Shown piece by piece: positions 12,040 through 23,439 of a stretch of 64,000 bases of DNA. The notes beneath the pieces were generated by a model that saw only the letters and a list, made by a program, of their open reading frames with translations, made no database searches and had not been told where the DNA came from. Position 1 is the stretch's first letter; every line of letters begins with the position of its first letter. Source of the stretch: Bettongia penicillata ogilbyi (lineage: Eukaryota > Chordata > Mammalia > Diprotodontia > Potoroidae); contig JAJHZJ010000694.1 of assembly GCA_023548195.1 (NCBI GenBank), forward strand, positions 3,440,501 through 3,504,500. The letters are read 5' to 3'. The translations under genes were made by a program, and so were the position numbers.

Positions 12040-14250
12040 CTCTCTGTTTCTTTGCAGTTTTATTTTTAATTTAGTTTTCTTTATTTTTTAAATCTACACT
12101 CTTATCCTATTCCCTTTACTTCTGATTTCTCTGTAAATTAAGAAGACTTTTGTGCATACACACATATACACACACACACACACATTTCTCTCTTAAACCA
12201 CTTCTGATGAACATAAGGTTCTAGCACTACCTCTATCTCTCATTCCCTCCACAGTAACAGTTCTTCCATTCACTCCTTGTTTATATGAGATAATTGCTCC
12301 ATTTTATCTTTCCCTATCCAATTTTATTTTTTAGGATCATCCCATTATAATCAATTCCATCCTCAACCTTTTATCTGTGTATGCTTTTTCAAACTACCCT
12401 AATATTTTAAGAGTTACAGATAATGTTTTTCCATATAAGGGAAATAGTTTGACCTTAATAAATCCTTTATGATTGGTCTTTCATGTTTACCTTTTTATGC
12501 TTCTTCTAATTCTTGTAGGTCAGTTTTCTTTTTGTTCTGTTCTATTCATTTCCTCAAAAATACCTGAAAATCCTTTAATTCATTAAATAATCATTTTTTT
12601 TTCCTTGCTGGGTTACACTCAGCCTTGCTGGGTAAGTTATTCTTTGTTACAAAGCAAACTCCTTTTCTTTTTGGAATATCATGTTCCATTCCCTTTAGCT
12701 TTTTTTTTAATGTAGAAGCTGGTAAATCTTGTGTTATCTTGACTGTAGCTTCACAATATCTAAATTGTTTCTTTCTAGTTGCTTGTAGATTTTCTGCTTC
12801 ACCTGGGATCTTCAAAACTTAGCTGTAATGTTCCTGTGAGTTTTCATCTTGGGATCTCTTTCAAGTGGTGATTGATGGATTTTTTTTTCAATTTCTATTT
12901 TACAAGCTAGTTCTAAAAGTTCAGGGCAATTTTCCTTAATAATTTATTGAAGTATGGTGTCTAGAATCCTTTTTTGATTATAATTTTCAGGTAGTCCAAC
13001 AATTTTTTTCATCTCTTCTTGATCTGTTTTCCAGGTCAATTATTTTTGTAATGAGATATTTCAACTTTTATTTTACTTTTTCATATATTTTTGTTTTACT
13101 ATTTATTGGTTTCTTATGAAGTCATTAGCTTCCCCTTGCCTAACTCTAATTTTTAAGGAATTATTTTCTTCCACAAAATTTTTTCCTCAATTGGTTGACT
13201 CTCCTTTCATAATTTTCTAGATTTCTTTTTTGCATGAGTCCTATTCTTTTTGCTCAGCCTCTCTTGTTTAAGTTTTTAAAGTTTTTTTCAAGTTCTTTCA
13301 GGGACTCTTTTGGGGCTTATAACCATTTTACATATTTTCTTTGAAACTTTAAAAGTATCTGTTTTGATTTTACAGTCTTCTTCTGAGTTTGGTCCCTGAT
13401 CTTCTTTATCACCATAGCAACCATCTATGATTGGGTTCTTTTCTTTGGTTTACTCATTTTTAGTGTTGATTTCCTGACGGCTTACTTTGTGTTAGAGTCA
13501 GACTCTAGTCTTGAGTTGTGGAGTATTTGTCTTAGGCTTCAGGTATTTATGTGTTCATAGCAATGTTCTGTAATCTGAGGCCAGGTGTAATGACTGCTCC
13601 TCCAACTCATGCCTTGGTCTATGAGTGACTTCAGGTATTCTTCTCTGCCCCTAAACAGCAGTCATGACCCCCTTACCTCCAGCAACATGTCACCTCCAAA
13701 ATCCTTACTCCCTCGTGTCCTTCCACCAAACTTCAACTCACCCCTCTGTCCTGGAACCAAAACCAAGGATTCTCCTCTCCTGCAAGTGACCACAGGCATT
13801 AGGGCCACTGTACTCACCTGCGTGTACTTCTCTTTGTCCCAGTCAAATCCTAGGACCACACCTGATGAGCCCACCCAAGCCCTGTGTCCATTATTAGCTA
13901 GTAGAGGGTGTTGCAATCTTCCCCTGATCAGACACAAGATTCCTCACACTGTCTGTGGGGCAAAACTCCCTGACGCTAAAGCTGCCTCCAACACAATTGC
14001 CCCTAGGGCTTGTTGCTTGTTGATTCAGTTGTATTTTCCAGATTTTCCATCAGGTCATACCACCACCCCAAATCAGGTCTTTCCCAATGTTCTCCCAAGT
14101 TGTCTTAGGCTGGACAACTGCCTTACCCCAACTTGTAATTATTTCTATCACTCTAAAGTTCACTTTGAGACATTATTTTAAATTATTTGTGAGGGAATTT
14201 GGGAGAGCCAGATAATTTCCTGCCTTATTCTGTCATCTTTCCAGAATTCT
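12040..14250 (-). mobile_element. HAL1-like element B, inserted in element A
   Basis: Minus strand, 5' to 3': a 5' UTR from about 14250 down to about 13420, an ORF1 relic to about 12540, and a 3' UTR to a T-rich end near 12040-12090. Minus-strand residues at 12815-12591 (LQATRKKQFRYCEATVKITQ) align with LQAARKKQFEYCGNTISITH in the element at 39859. The ORF1 C-terminus runs straight into the 3' UTR, so ORF2 is absent. GATAATTT at 12032-12039 and 14260-14267 flanks it and fits a target-site duplication. The 190-residue plus-strand open frame at 13609-14181 is antisense to the 5' UTR and is not taken as a gene. Confidence 0.8.
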
Positions 14251-15445
14251 CAATTCTTTGATAATTTATTGAAATATGATATCTAGGCTGTTTTTTAAAA
14301 TCATGATTTCAAGTGGTCCTGTAATTCTTATATTAGCTCTCCTTGTTTTATTTTCTAGGGCAGTTGTTTTTCTAATCATATATTTCACATTTTCTTTTTT
14401 CCCCCATTGTTTTGCCTTTGTTTTATTGTTTCTTGATATCTCATGGAATTGGAATTATTAACTTTCACTTTCCCAATTTTAAGTTTTAAGGAATTATTTT
14501 TTTCAGTAAGCTTTTATACCTCTTTCCCCCATTAGGTCAATTCGGTTTTTTAAGGTCTTACTTTCTTCATTTTTATGCCTTTTTTCTTTCTTTCTTTTTT
14601 TTTTTTTATCAAACTGTTAATTTTCTTTCAAAAAATTTTGAACCATTCTCATTTCTTTTCCCAATTTTTTCTCTACCACTCATATCTTTAATTAGCATTT
14701 TTCTTTGAGGTTTTGCTTATAGCTGTTTTCACACTGTTGTTTCTTTTCTGAGTGTATGTCTTGCTCCTTCCTGCCAATGTAGTAGCGCTTTATAATCAAG
14801 TTTATTTTGTTATTGTTTGTTCATGTTTCCAGCCTATTTCTTAACTTTGAACTTTATGTTAAAGTTGGCCTCTGATCACCTGGGGGCGAGTAGGTACTGT
14901 CCCAGACTTTAGGGTTTCTCATGTTGCTGATTTTAGAGCTAGTTCTAGAAGTCTGCATCTTTCAGTGCTTCCAAGATGGTATGATATGGGAAGAGGTGTG
15001 GTCACTACTCCCTTGATCTGTGCTCTGGTCTTTACCCAGGAAAGCCTCCTGCTCTCCTTCAATCATACACTCTAGTACTCCTCTATGCCTTGGAACTGTG
15101 ACCAGGCCCCCCCTGTTCCCTTGTGACTGATCACACTTCTCTCTGTCCAAGAACTGGAAGCTCAAACTGCACATGGGCAATAGAGTTGCCAACCAGTTGC
15201 AGCTGTACCCAGTACCAGCAAAGGTTCCCCTATAATCTCTTTCTGATCAGTTATCTGACCCCCTCAACTGTTTCTGGGCTGAGAGCTCCTGAAGTTGCTG
15301 CTGTAGCAGTTGCAGCTGCCTCCAAGGCCTGAGGCTGGTGCTACTGCACTGTTCTCTGAGTCACCTCCCCATCTTGGTGCACAGACCATTCCTGCTAACC
15401 CCTACCTTGTCTTGAGACTTGAGTTTTATAGGCCTAGAGGCATGG
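14251..15445 (-). mobile_element. HAL1-like element A, 5' part: ORF1 N-terminal region and 5' UTR
   Basis: From 14260 the reversed ORF1 text resumes where element A broke off at 12039: ATTTATTGAAATATGATATC, then about 14355-14410 matches the ORF1 stretch that reads in reverse at 40300-40370. From about 14860 GC-richer 5' UTR-like text follows, to an uncertain 5' limit near 15445. Together with 10795-12039 it makes one ORF1-only element of about 2.4 kb. Confidence 0.7.
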
Positions 15446-16335
15446 CTTCTGCAGCAAAATGAGAACATATTTGAAATTCTTTTTGGAAGTGTTGAATAGC
15501 TGTGTCATGCACACTTATATACCTGATATTAGGAGTTGGTCACTTTTGTTTTCTCAATCTTTTTCCTTTTCCTCTTCCTTGTCTCTCCTTCTCCTCCTCT
15601 TCCTTTTGTTTTTTGCAAGTGATATCTGTATTTCTAGTAGAGCATAAATTTATTTGGCAATTTGGCATTGAGGTCTTGATTTTTCCATGAAATGAAGACT
15701 TGAATTAACCTTAAGAAGAGTTCTGGCATATTTTGACTCCACACATAATACTGTTTCTGAAGACATTCCAAGGGCCACTGGTCTTCTTTCATTTGTTTGC
15801 AGATACTTAGAAACTGATAGTTGATCTAAAAATTTTCCAAAAGCAACAGAAGAGTAAGAATAATTTTAAATCTAGGTGACAGTTTGTTGGTTACCAGTCT
15901 TAGAGCTACTAGAACCGTCTAATTGAAATGTATTCTTGTGTAATTTTTTATTTGTTAACAGTAATAGACTAGATGATTTCCTTAGACACCCACCTTCTTC
16001 CTGCCATCGTTTTGTCAAATCAAGACATGGGAGTTCATATTTAGCTTTTAACCACAAAATTACTTACTTTGAAGGAGCCTGGGTGAGGTTGAATAGTCCT
16101 ACTTTCATATAAGTTGCCTGGTGGGATGAATGGCCTGAGGAGATACTTTGAATTTTAAGAAACTAGATGAGCATTGGGATGCCTTCACGATTGTGGGGAG
16201 AGTAAGATGAATTGCAAAGGCACTAAGGAAGGGAATGGGCCCAGCCCATTATCCATTTGAAGTATCTGTACTTGATATATGTACCAATGGACTAACTCAG
16301 TGGGCTTTTGATATAAATGCATGCCATAATCTGTG
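15446..16335. other. No recognised gene or repeat
   Basis: It contains a CT-rich run at about 15555-15615. No gene model is supported. Confidence 0.4.
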
Positions 16336-16337
16336 CA

Positions 16338-17240
16338 ACATGCCTTCCCAGAATCACAGAATTGCAAAATTAGAAATCACCTCAGAACCATTAAATACAA
16401 CCCATATTTGAACAAGAATTCTGACTGCAACATATTTGAAAAGTGTTCACTGAGTCACTGCAAGTAAGAGGAAATCCATTATCATTTGATGTAGACCATT
16501 CTATTTTGGGATAGTCCTTATTGCTAAGGAAACTTTTCTTTACATCAAATGTAAATCTGCCTCAATGCAGCTAAATTCTTTTCTCTGGGGCCATGCAAAG
16601 CAAATCTAATATGTCTTCTAGAGCAGATGTCAGATTTAATGCTGGAAGGGACATTGGAGATCATCAAATCTACCTCTCTCATTTTATAGTTGAAGAAACT
16701 GAAATGTAGAAGTTAGATGATCTGCTCCTGGTCATACAATGTTGTGTCTGAAGTGGGATTGGAACCCAAGTCTTCCTGACTCCAAGTGGAGTGCCGTATT
16801 CAGTATAACATGCTTCCTTAAGTCCTTGAAGGTAGTTTTCTTGTGCCCCCTAAATCTTCTCTTCTTCAGATTAAATATACCCTGTTTATTCAAGAAATAT
16901 TCAGATGGAATATTCTTTAGATTCTGTTCCTTTGTTTATTATCCAACTTACCAAACTGACACCTTGGACTGAATATACTTCAGATAGGGTCTGATTAGGT
17001 CAGAATTCAGCAGGGCCATCCTCTCTCCTCTAGCTCTCTTAATGTAGCCCCACATCAAGTTGTCTGAGAAGGGCTGTTTTTTTTTTTTTAAATTTTGTGA
17101 CCTTATATTTAGTTTTCTGCCAACTACAGCTTCCATGTTTTTAAACTGCTGTACCTTGCCATCACCTGCTTAGTGAAGCTGATTTTATTTAGCCTAAGTG
17201 CAAGACTTTACATTTATTCTTATTATGTTTCATCTTGTTT
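16338..17240 (-). mobile_element. CR1/L3-type LINE relic with a MIR inside
   Basis: It opens with AGAATCACAGAATTGCAAAA, the antisense of a CR1-type 3' end, and continues (16820-17140) with CTTCAGATTAAATATACCCT and CAGATAGGGTCTGATTAGGT-type text seen in antisense CR1/L3 elements. A MIR-type copy interrupts it at about 16640-16815. Confidence 0.55.
16640..16815 (-). mobile_element. MIR-type SINE inside the L3 relic
   Basis: GCTGGAAGGGACATTGGAGA, ATTTTATAGTTGAAGAAACT, TTGGAACCCAAGTCTTCCTG and ACTCCAAGTGGAGTGCCG run in reversed SINE order. Confidence 0.65.
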
Positions 17241-17570
17241 GTCTTTAAATATATTTTTGGATAGACCGTGTCTTATGCTTGGAATGTATACCCTTCTCAC
17301 CTTTCCTTGTTAGAATTCAAAGCTCAGGTCAAGTATCACCTTCATTAGGCTTTTGCTGACCTCCATCCACTGCCCAGTTGCTAATGTGTTCGCCTCAGAG
17401 TCACCTTGTATTTACATATTTACACATATTCATGTTGTCTTACTTCAATGGAATGCAATCTCCTTTTGGAGCAGGATTGTTATTATTATTTTTTTTATTG
17501 TTTTTTCCCTAGCACCTAGATTATCTGGCACACAGTAGGCACTTAATAAATACTTGGCAACTAATTGATC
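17240..17570 (+). mobile_element. LINE-2 3' end
   Basis: TTAGAATTCAAAGCTCAGGT, CAAGTATCACCTTCATTAGG, ATGGAATGCAATCTCCTTTT and CACAGTAGGCACTTAATAAA are in L2 3'-end order. Confidence 0.75.
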
Positions 17571-17639
17571 AGTTGAACCACTTACTTTCCTTTCCCTGAT
17601 TCCTCCTATGTTGTCTCTATAGAGATAACAATTTGAAAT

Positions 17640-17880
17640 ATCCCTAAGTCTAATAAAAGTAATAACTCACATTTCTATAGCAATTTAAGGCTTATATTTC
17701 ATTTTGCTTGTAAGCACTCTTTGAGGTCAGGAGCATGAGGATTATTATCCCCATTTTACTGACAAGAAAACTGATGATCAAAGAAATTAAGGGACTTGCT
17801 CACTTCATAGAACTAAGGCATGTTGGAGCAGGGATAGAAGCCAGGTATCTCTTGAGTTCTTATAGCCTTTCCATGATACC
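17640..17880 (-). mobile_element. MIR-type SINE
   Basis: AATAACTCACATTTCTATAG, TTATCCCCATTTTACTGACA, GAAATTAAGGGACTTGCTCA and GATAGAAGCCAGGTATCTC are in reversed MIR order. Confidence 0.7.
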
Positions 17881-17939
17881 ACCAAGGCAGTCAGGAAATG
17901 CAAAATACTGAGCGCCTTCCTTTGTCCATCTGTCTGTGT

Positions 17940-18225
17940 TCATCCTTCATTTTTGAAGACCATGGTATCAGAGAAATGATGACTTGCAGTTGACTTTGTT
18001 TTGAGTGAGGGAGGGCTGTGCAAGGTCAGCAGCATCACTTTTGCCTAGTAAGCCTTCTGAATCTAGTGACCAGATATTCATCAGGATGACTGGAGAAGGC
18101 CCAGGATGCAATGGGAGACCTTGACCTATTCAGGTACTCACTTAGAATGAGGTAATGCCCGTTCAGGGAATAGGCCTCTATAAGAAGTAATTAGGGAATG
18201 GCCCCTTTTAGTAACTGTTGATCTT
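17940..18225 (-). mobile_element. Composite marsupial SINE
   Basis: CATCCTTCATTTTTGAAGAC, CATGGTATCAGAGAAATGAT, AGTGAGGGAGGGCTGTGCAA, then GGTAATGCCCGTTCAGGGAA at the far end. Confidence 0.8.
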
Positions 18226-18319
18226 TCCCATTTCTTTGACCCTTGAGTTAGAGAGCAGATTTACTTACTTACCTGTAAAAATAGGGTGAAGGTTGTATCA
18301 TGTTTTGCTGCCTACATAC

Positions 18320-18735
18320 TTTTCTGGCTGGCATTTTTAGCACTTGACTATTTACCCAGGATCTTTAGCCCTGTGAGATAGATAATTCAAATATCATTAT
18401 CCCTAATTTACATAGAAGGATCCAAGAGACTCAAATAGATGAAATAACTTGGCCAGAGCCCCGCAGCAAGTAAGTAATACCACTAAGTCTCCAGCTTGGG
18501 TCATCTGGCTTGAAGACAAATGCTTGTTTCATCATCCATGATGCTATAACTCAGTCTCAGTTGGAAGGGACACTAGAGATCCCTCTCCTCTCACCTCTCA
18601 TGTCTGAAGGAACTGAGGTTCAGGGAGAAGTGATTTCATTTTTCCAAGGTTACATAGGTAGTAAGAAGACAGTAGGGTATGTGTACCTAGCTCTTCTGAC
18701 TCTAAATTCAGTGCCCTTTTCAGAACATAGCCCTG
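18320..18735 (-). mobile_element. Two MIR-type SINE relics in series
   Basis: The first is at about 18330-18520 (AGATGAAATAACTTGGCCAG, AGCAAGTAAGTAATACCACT). The second is at about 18555-18735 (GGAAGGGACACTAGAGATCC, GGAACTGAGGTTCAGGGAGA). Both are in reversed order. Confidence 0.55.
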
Positions 18736-18949
18736 CCTCCCCTAGCACAATGCTGTGATGTGGCAGCATAAGCTGAGCAGATCAACATCCTGTTGAGAAG
18801 AGTCTGCCCTTTTATAATTTCCAGTTCTCCTTCTTCAAGATCATAGGTTTGGGCAAATTTCAAGTGGATGCAGATATCAGTGTCAAGGCAAATGACCCTT
18901 AGCAGTAGATACTGCAATAAAATCTATTCTCACAATTGGAAACATTTCC

Positions 18950-19660
18950 CCTAAAGAGCTAGCATCTTGTCGGTCCAGCAGCAGTATTTCATTTACAATG
19001 GAACTGGTTGTAAAAGGGTAATAATAGAGCCATAAAAAACTGACTGTCTAAAATATTAGGTTAGCCCCTATCTTATTTATTTTCCGCATTGTTTGGGGAC
19101 GTCTTTTTTATTAAAAAGGGACGTCTCATCAAAATTCAGGAGCCTGAAAGAAGCAGTGAACTATACAAATGTATTTTTTCCATTTTCTTGGTGGTGTCTT
19201 GTGTTTAATTTTTATCTCTAGTAACAACTCCCTTTGTTTATGGACCTGAAAATGGGAACTAATTTTCAACGCCTCAAGGAGGAAGGATCATTTGCAGACG
19301 GAAACGCGAATAAATGTTCTCTGGTTATCACTTCATTTCTTTACCAGCAGAACGTTGGCAATTTGTAATTTCCAGATTAATTATGAGTCTGGGCAAACAC
19401 TCTGCGTTGTCATGCCTCACAATTAATACTCAGACTGTTTTGAAAGGAAGATAATTTGGGGTTTCGTAACTCATTCTTCAGGGATAAAAATAAAGAGGAG
19501 AATCCACATTTCAAGCTTCTCTTTCGGAGGAGACAGCTATTGATTAATTAAGTTGTCACAGAACTGTAAACAATCTGTGTCAGTTATTTTGCAACTTTAA
19601 TAAAGTTTTTTAGAAATTTACATCAAAATTTTAATCAACATTACATGTATTATTTATAAT
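18950..19660. other. Candidate conserved non-coding element
   Basis: No recognisable transposon, in contrast to both flanks. CpGs are retained (TTGTCGGTCC, GGACGTC twice, GGAAACGCGAATAAATG, TCTGCGTTGTC, CTTTCGGAG). Homeodomain-type ATTA/TAATTA cores are clustered (CCAGATTAATTATGAG, TTGATTAATTAAGTT). No long open frame. Conservation is inferred from its character and was not tested. Confidence 0.45.
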
Positions 19661-19969
19661 AATAGGGTGGTAGCAGTGTGGTGTATTTATAAGCATTGTG
19701 CACTGGTTCAGAATTTCAAGCTTGATTCTTCATGAAAATTTAATTTAGAAACTTAACCCTACTAGGTGAGCACAGAAAGAATTCATCCCTAGTTCTTGTG
19801 AATGAAGAATTGGCTGAATTTTTCAAGGCTTTCCTTAAGCCTGAGGAGGAAATGCTTAATATCCCCTTCAAAAGGGTCTTATTTTTTTTCCCACATCCTT
19901 TACCATTTACTTCTACCGAAATGTTTAATTTTCTACATGATAGCGTACTCAATGATGTTATACTTAACT

Positions 19970-20160
19970 GAAAGGCAGTGTGGTGCAATGATTTGGACTC
20001 AGGATGACCTGGGTTTGAATACCACTTCTAACATTTACCAGCTGGCTGGCCCTGAGAAAGCTGTTTCGATTCCTCTCAGCCTCAGTTTTCTTAGCTGTAA
20101 AATGAGAACAAAAGTCACAAGACCTATAAGACAAGATTGCCATGAGAAGCAAATGAGATC
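19970..20160 (+). mobile_element. MIR-type SINE
   Basis: GGCAGTGTGGTGCAATGATT, ACCTGGGTTTGAATACCACT and TTTCTTAGCTGTAAAATGAG are in MIR order. Confidence 0.75.
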
Positions 20161-20164
20161 AAAT

Positions 20165-20640
20165 CCTTTGCTTGGCATTTCAATCTCTCCCCAACCTGGC
20201 ACCTTTCAGCCTTTCCTGTCTTCTTACCCTTTGCTCCCTTCTAGGAATTCCACAGTCTAGTCATGCTGGGCATTGTTTTGCACACAAGACACCTCCATGT
20301 CTATGATTTTGCACTGATTATCTCCCACATTTTCACCTCAAAATCCTTTCCATCCTTCCTGACTTAGTTCAAATACTATCTTTTCTAGAGGCTTTCCTAT
20401 GGTCATAGCCTTCCTCACCGAGGTGGTGACCTTCCTTGTACTCTGAGGATATCTTGTACGTGCTTACTTGTGTATATGTATTGTTCATCACATTAGCATT
20501 GTAAATTCCTTTTTTTGGGGAAAGGGATTTTTTGGTTTTTATTTGTTGCCCCCCCCCTTTTTTTGATAATCCCAAGATTTAGCACAGTGCCTGGCATATA
20601 GTAGGACCTGATAAATGCATGGTGAGGATTGATTGATTGG
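20165..20640 (+). mobile_element. LINE-2 3' end
   Basis: CACCTTTCAGCCTTTCCTGT, CTTCCTGACTTAGTTCAAAT, ACTATCTTTTCTAGAGGCTT and AGCACAGTGCCTGGCATATA are in L2 order. An odd run of G, then T, C and T (20515-20563) is embedded. Confidence 0.7.
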
Positions 20641-20759
20641 CTGACTGATAATATATGTAAATGTTTGGCAAGCCTTAAGGTATTGTTTAAATTAAAGTGA
20701 GCAGTTGTTATTTTGTTTTGATCCTGTACACTGAACTCTTGGTACACAAACTCCTTTCA

Positions 20760-20905
20760 TGAAGATAGTTGAACTGCCTTGATCGCTAAGTGCCCAAATG
20801 ACCTGCCCATGGTCATATAGCCAATATGGAAAAGGGGGAGGTGTTAAATCCATGTCTTTCTTATTCTAAGGCTAGTCCTTCATCTAGTAAGTCATTCTGC
20901 CTCTT
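20760..20905 (-). mobile_element. MIR-type SINE fragment
   Basis: CCTGCCCATGGTCATATAGC and GTTAAATCCATGTCTTTC, with AAGTCATTCTGCCTC near the end, are in reversed order. Confidence 0.5.
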
Positions 20906-21061
20906 CTAACTACCTGGAAGGTTAATGCAAACATTTCCTACCTGTCCCCCCAAAAATAATGAAATAGAAGGGATACAATAAGTTGTTAAAAAAATAAGAG
21001 AAGGAAGTAACTGAGTAAGGATATGAGTATGTCATGTGTGAATATTCATAGGTCATGTAAT

Positions 21062-21450
21062 TAGAGAGAGGCATCGTGGCAGAGTGGAGAAAGAGCTAGC
21101 CTCATGAAGAGAAGACCTGGGTTCAAGGTCCTCCCCTGACTCCTTCTGGATCTGAATGATCTTTGGTAAGTTACTTAACCTTTCAGTGAGTTGCAGAGAA
21201 GGTACTGAACTCTATTTATAAGGAGTTACTTTCATCTACAGAATTAAAGCTGAGAAAGGTCTCAGATATCCTCTATCTTACCCTCCGCCCTCCCTGACTC
21301 ATTTTTCAGGTAAGAAAATCCCGGGCTGTAGAGGCTAAAGTGACTTGACAAGGACTGCCATCCTAAGCAGCCAAAATGAGATTTAGATTTAGATGTGGGT
21401 CCTCAGAATCCAAACCCAGGGAGTTTTCCGTTGTCCCTGCTTTGACGTTG
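21062..21450. mobile_element. MIR-type SINE (+) followed by a reversed MIR-like relic (-)
   Basis: 21062-21200 reads GGCATCGTGGCAGAGTGGAG, AAGACCTGGGTTCAAGGTCC and AGTTACTTAACCTTTCAGTG. 21240-21450 reads CTCATTTTTCAGGTAAGAAA and CCAAACCCAGGGAGTTTTCC in the opposite sense. Confidence 0.55.
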
Positions 21451-22235
21451 TGCTTCTCCATAGGAGCTAACCTGGGAAATGATGAAGAAAGAAAAACACT
21501 TTGTTTTCCTGTTATTTAGATAAGGACAGATACCATTTTTATAAGTGACTTATACTTTGTTGCATTTTTAGAATTTTATAAAAGGGAAAAAGAGAAATGC
21601 AATTTAAAAGTCAAATTTTTTCTTGAGTATATGCTGGTTAGAATGTCAATCACATTAGCTTAATTTAGAACTAGAAGACTATTATTAAATATTTAGCACC
21701 TACTTTTGCAGGTGTAGCACATTCAGTAAACACAGCCCCTGTCTTCTTCAAGTTTCTAGTCTAAGGGAGAATTTGAATATCATGAGGAAACCTGAAGCAA
21801 GCTAACATTTACCCTGATTCAAAATAAGCAAACATACAAAGAAAGAAACAATTTTTCCCAAACAGAATAAGTTTTGTCATTTTGAAAAACCAATGTCGAA
21901 ATCTGAAAGTCTCACCAGGGTCTCCCAGTGAATTTATTGTTTTCGAAAGAATTTCTTCTCTTTGGGTATCTGAAGAGCCTTGAGGTCTTCATCAAGGTAA
22001 ACTGAGTCTGAAACATATAGAAAATAAGACTTCTTGAGTGGGAATTTGAGACAGGAATGACCTGTAAGAGATCCGAAGACAGAGGAGGAGCACTTGAGAG
22101 GTGTAACTGGGCTCTTCATCTTTTGCTGTTTGAAGTTTTCAACTTGGGAAGAGAGCTTTGATCTATTTATTTCTTTGTCTTTCATGAAACCAGGTAGCAG
22201 ACAGGGTGGCTCTCAGTGGGAGCTCTTAGTGGGGC
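21451..22235. other. No recognised gene or repeat
   Basis: AT-rich. The 83-residue minus-strand frame at 22185-21934 has no recognisable domain and I do not call it a gene. Confidence 0.4.
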
Positions 22236-22239
22236 TGAC

Positions 22240-22640
22240 TTTCAGATTTCAAGAATTCATTTCTAGGTACCTTTATCTCTCCCTATCTTTTCACTTCCCT
22301 TTATGTATTATCTTCTCCCATTAGAATATCAGCTCCTTGAGGACAGAGACTATCTATTTTTTTCTTATATTTATTTATCCCCAGTACCTTAGCACAGTGC
22401 CTAGGAAATAATAAATGCTTAATAAATGCTTGTGACCTGCCTGCATAAGTGTAGTACAAAGGGATCTGGACTAGGAACAAAAAGACTTGGGTGTGAGTTT
22501 TGCCTTTGACCCTTTGTATGGCTTGGATAAATCATGTAACCTCTCTGACTCTCAGGTTCTCAGGGTCTTCTGTAAAATTAATGAATTGTAAAATTACCTC
22601 TAAGGTTCCCTCAAGTTATGAAATTCTATGATTTTTCTGT
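22240..22640 (+). mobile_element. LINE-2 3' end followed by a MIR-type SINE
   Basis: 22320-22430 carries AATATCAGCTCCTTGAGGAC and GCACAGTGCCTAGGAAATAA (L2 end). 22445-22640 carries AAAGGGATCTGGACTAGGAA, GTAACCTCTCTGACTCTCAG and AAGGTTCCCTCAAGTTATGA (MIR order). Confidence 0.65.
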
Positions 22641-22644
22641 GTTT

Positions 22645-23435
22645 GATATTGCTACCTACCCTTCCTTTTATGAGTCTGCATGCCAGTGGATAGACTTCAT
22701 TCAACATGTATCATGCTTGTCCAGTTGAAGGTGGTAGCTTTTTCTTCATCTCCATGATGAGGAAGCTATGGAAGAATGAACTTAACATGTAGCAGGGACG
22801 ATTTTGATATTTGAGAGAATTTCCAGATTATAAATGTGGTGAGATGCTGGTATCTGAAACCAAGTGTGGTTTTCAAATCTTCTTTTTAGAATTTAAAGGA
22901 AAAAGGCAGACTGATGATTTTTGAAAGGGCTTTGATTCTCTGTAGATAGTCCAGATCACCATTGAGGTTCCCTTTCTTTACAAGGTCTTCAATTTTATTT
23001 AATAAAAGGTTATTAAAACTTACCATGTACATTGCCTTGTATCAGGTGCTGTAGGACATACAAATGCAAATAAAGAAGGAAAGAAAGAGGAATTTATTAA
23101 ATGTCTACTACATGCCGGGCACCATACTACTCTACGTGTGCATTGGCTCCTTGAGCTTTCCATTTCCTACTGAGTTCAGTGTGTCCTCTGAGGCAAGGTT
23201 GCTAGGTGCCAGCTGGCTATCTCCCATCTTCCCCAAAGCAAACACTTCCATCTGTACCAGAATAAGGCATCTACCTTCTTTCTTCTAGCCCAATCTCCAA
23301 AATGTGATATGGAGAACCTCCAGAGCAAAGAGCTATCTTCCCTTTGACTTCGGACTTCCTGTCTTCTGTTATGTTTGCCCTTTGAGGGTGTGGGAGTAAG
23401 TGGTACCCTCTACTCAGTGATAAATATTCTTATAC
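22645..23435. other. No recognised gene; low-grade repeat remnants
   Basis: Text at about 22990-23080 (GTACATTGCCTTGTATCAGG, then a GACATACAAATGCAAATAAA run) resembles the start of the unassigned dispersed repeat. The rest is unassigned. Confidence 0.35.
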
Positions 23436-23439
23436 TTAA

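Noticed and set aside
11429..12091. Hydrophobic plus-strand frames resembling membrane proteins
   Set aside because: They are antisense to the HAL1 3' UTR and ORF1. T-rich antisense text gives Phe/Leu/Ile-rich frames.
13609..14181. 190-residue plus-strand open frame
   Set aside because: It is antisense to the 5' UTR of HAL1 element B. It has no recognised domain, and GC-richer 5' UTR text gives long frames by chance.
19802..20260. 152-residue plus-strand frame
   Set aside because: It overlaps a MIR and the start of an L2 3' end and has no domain.
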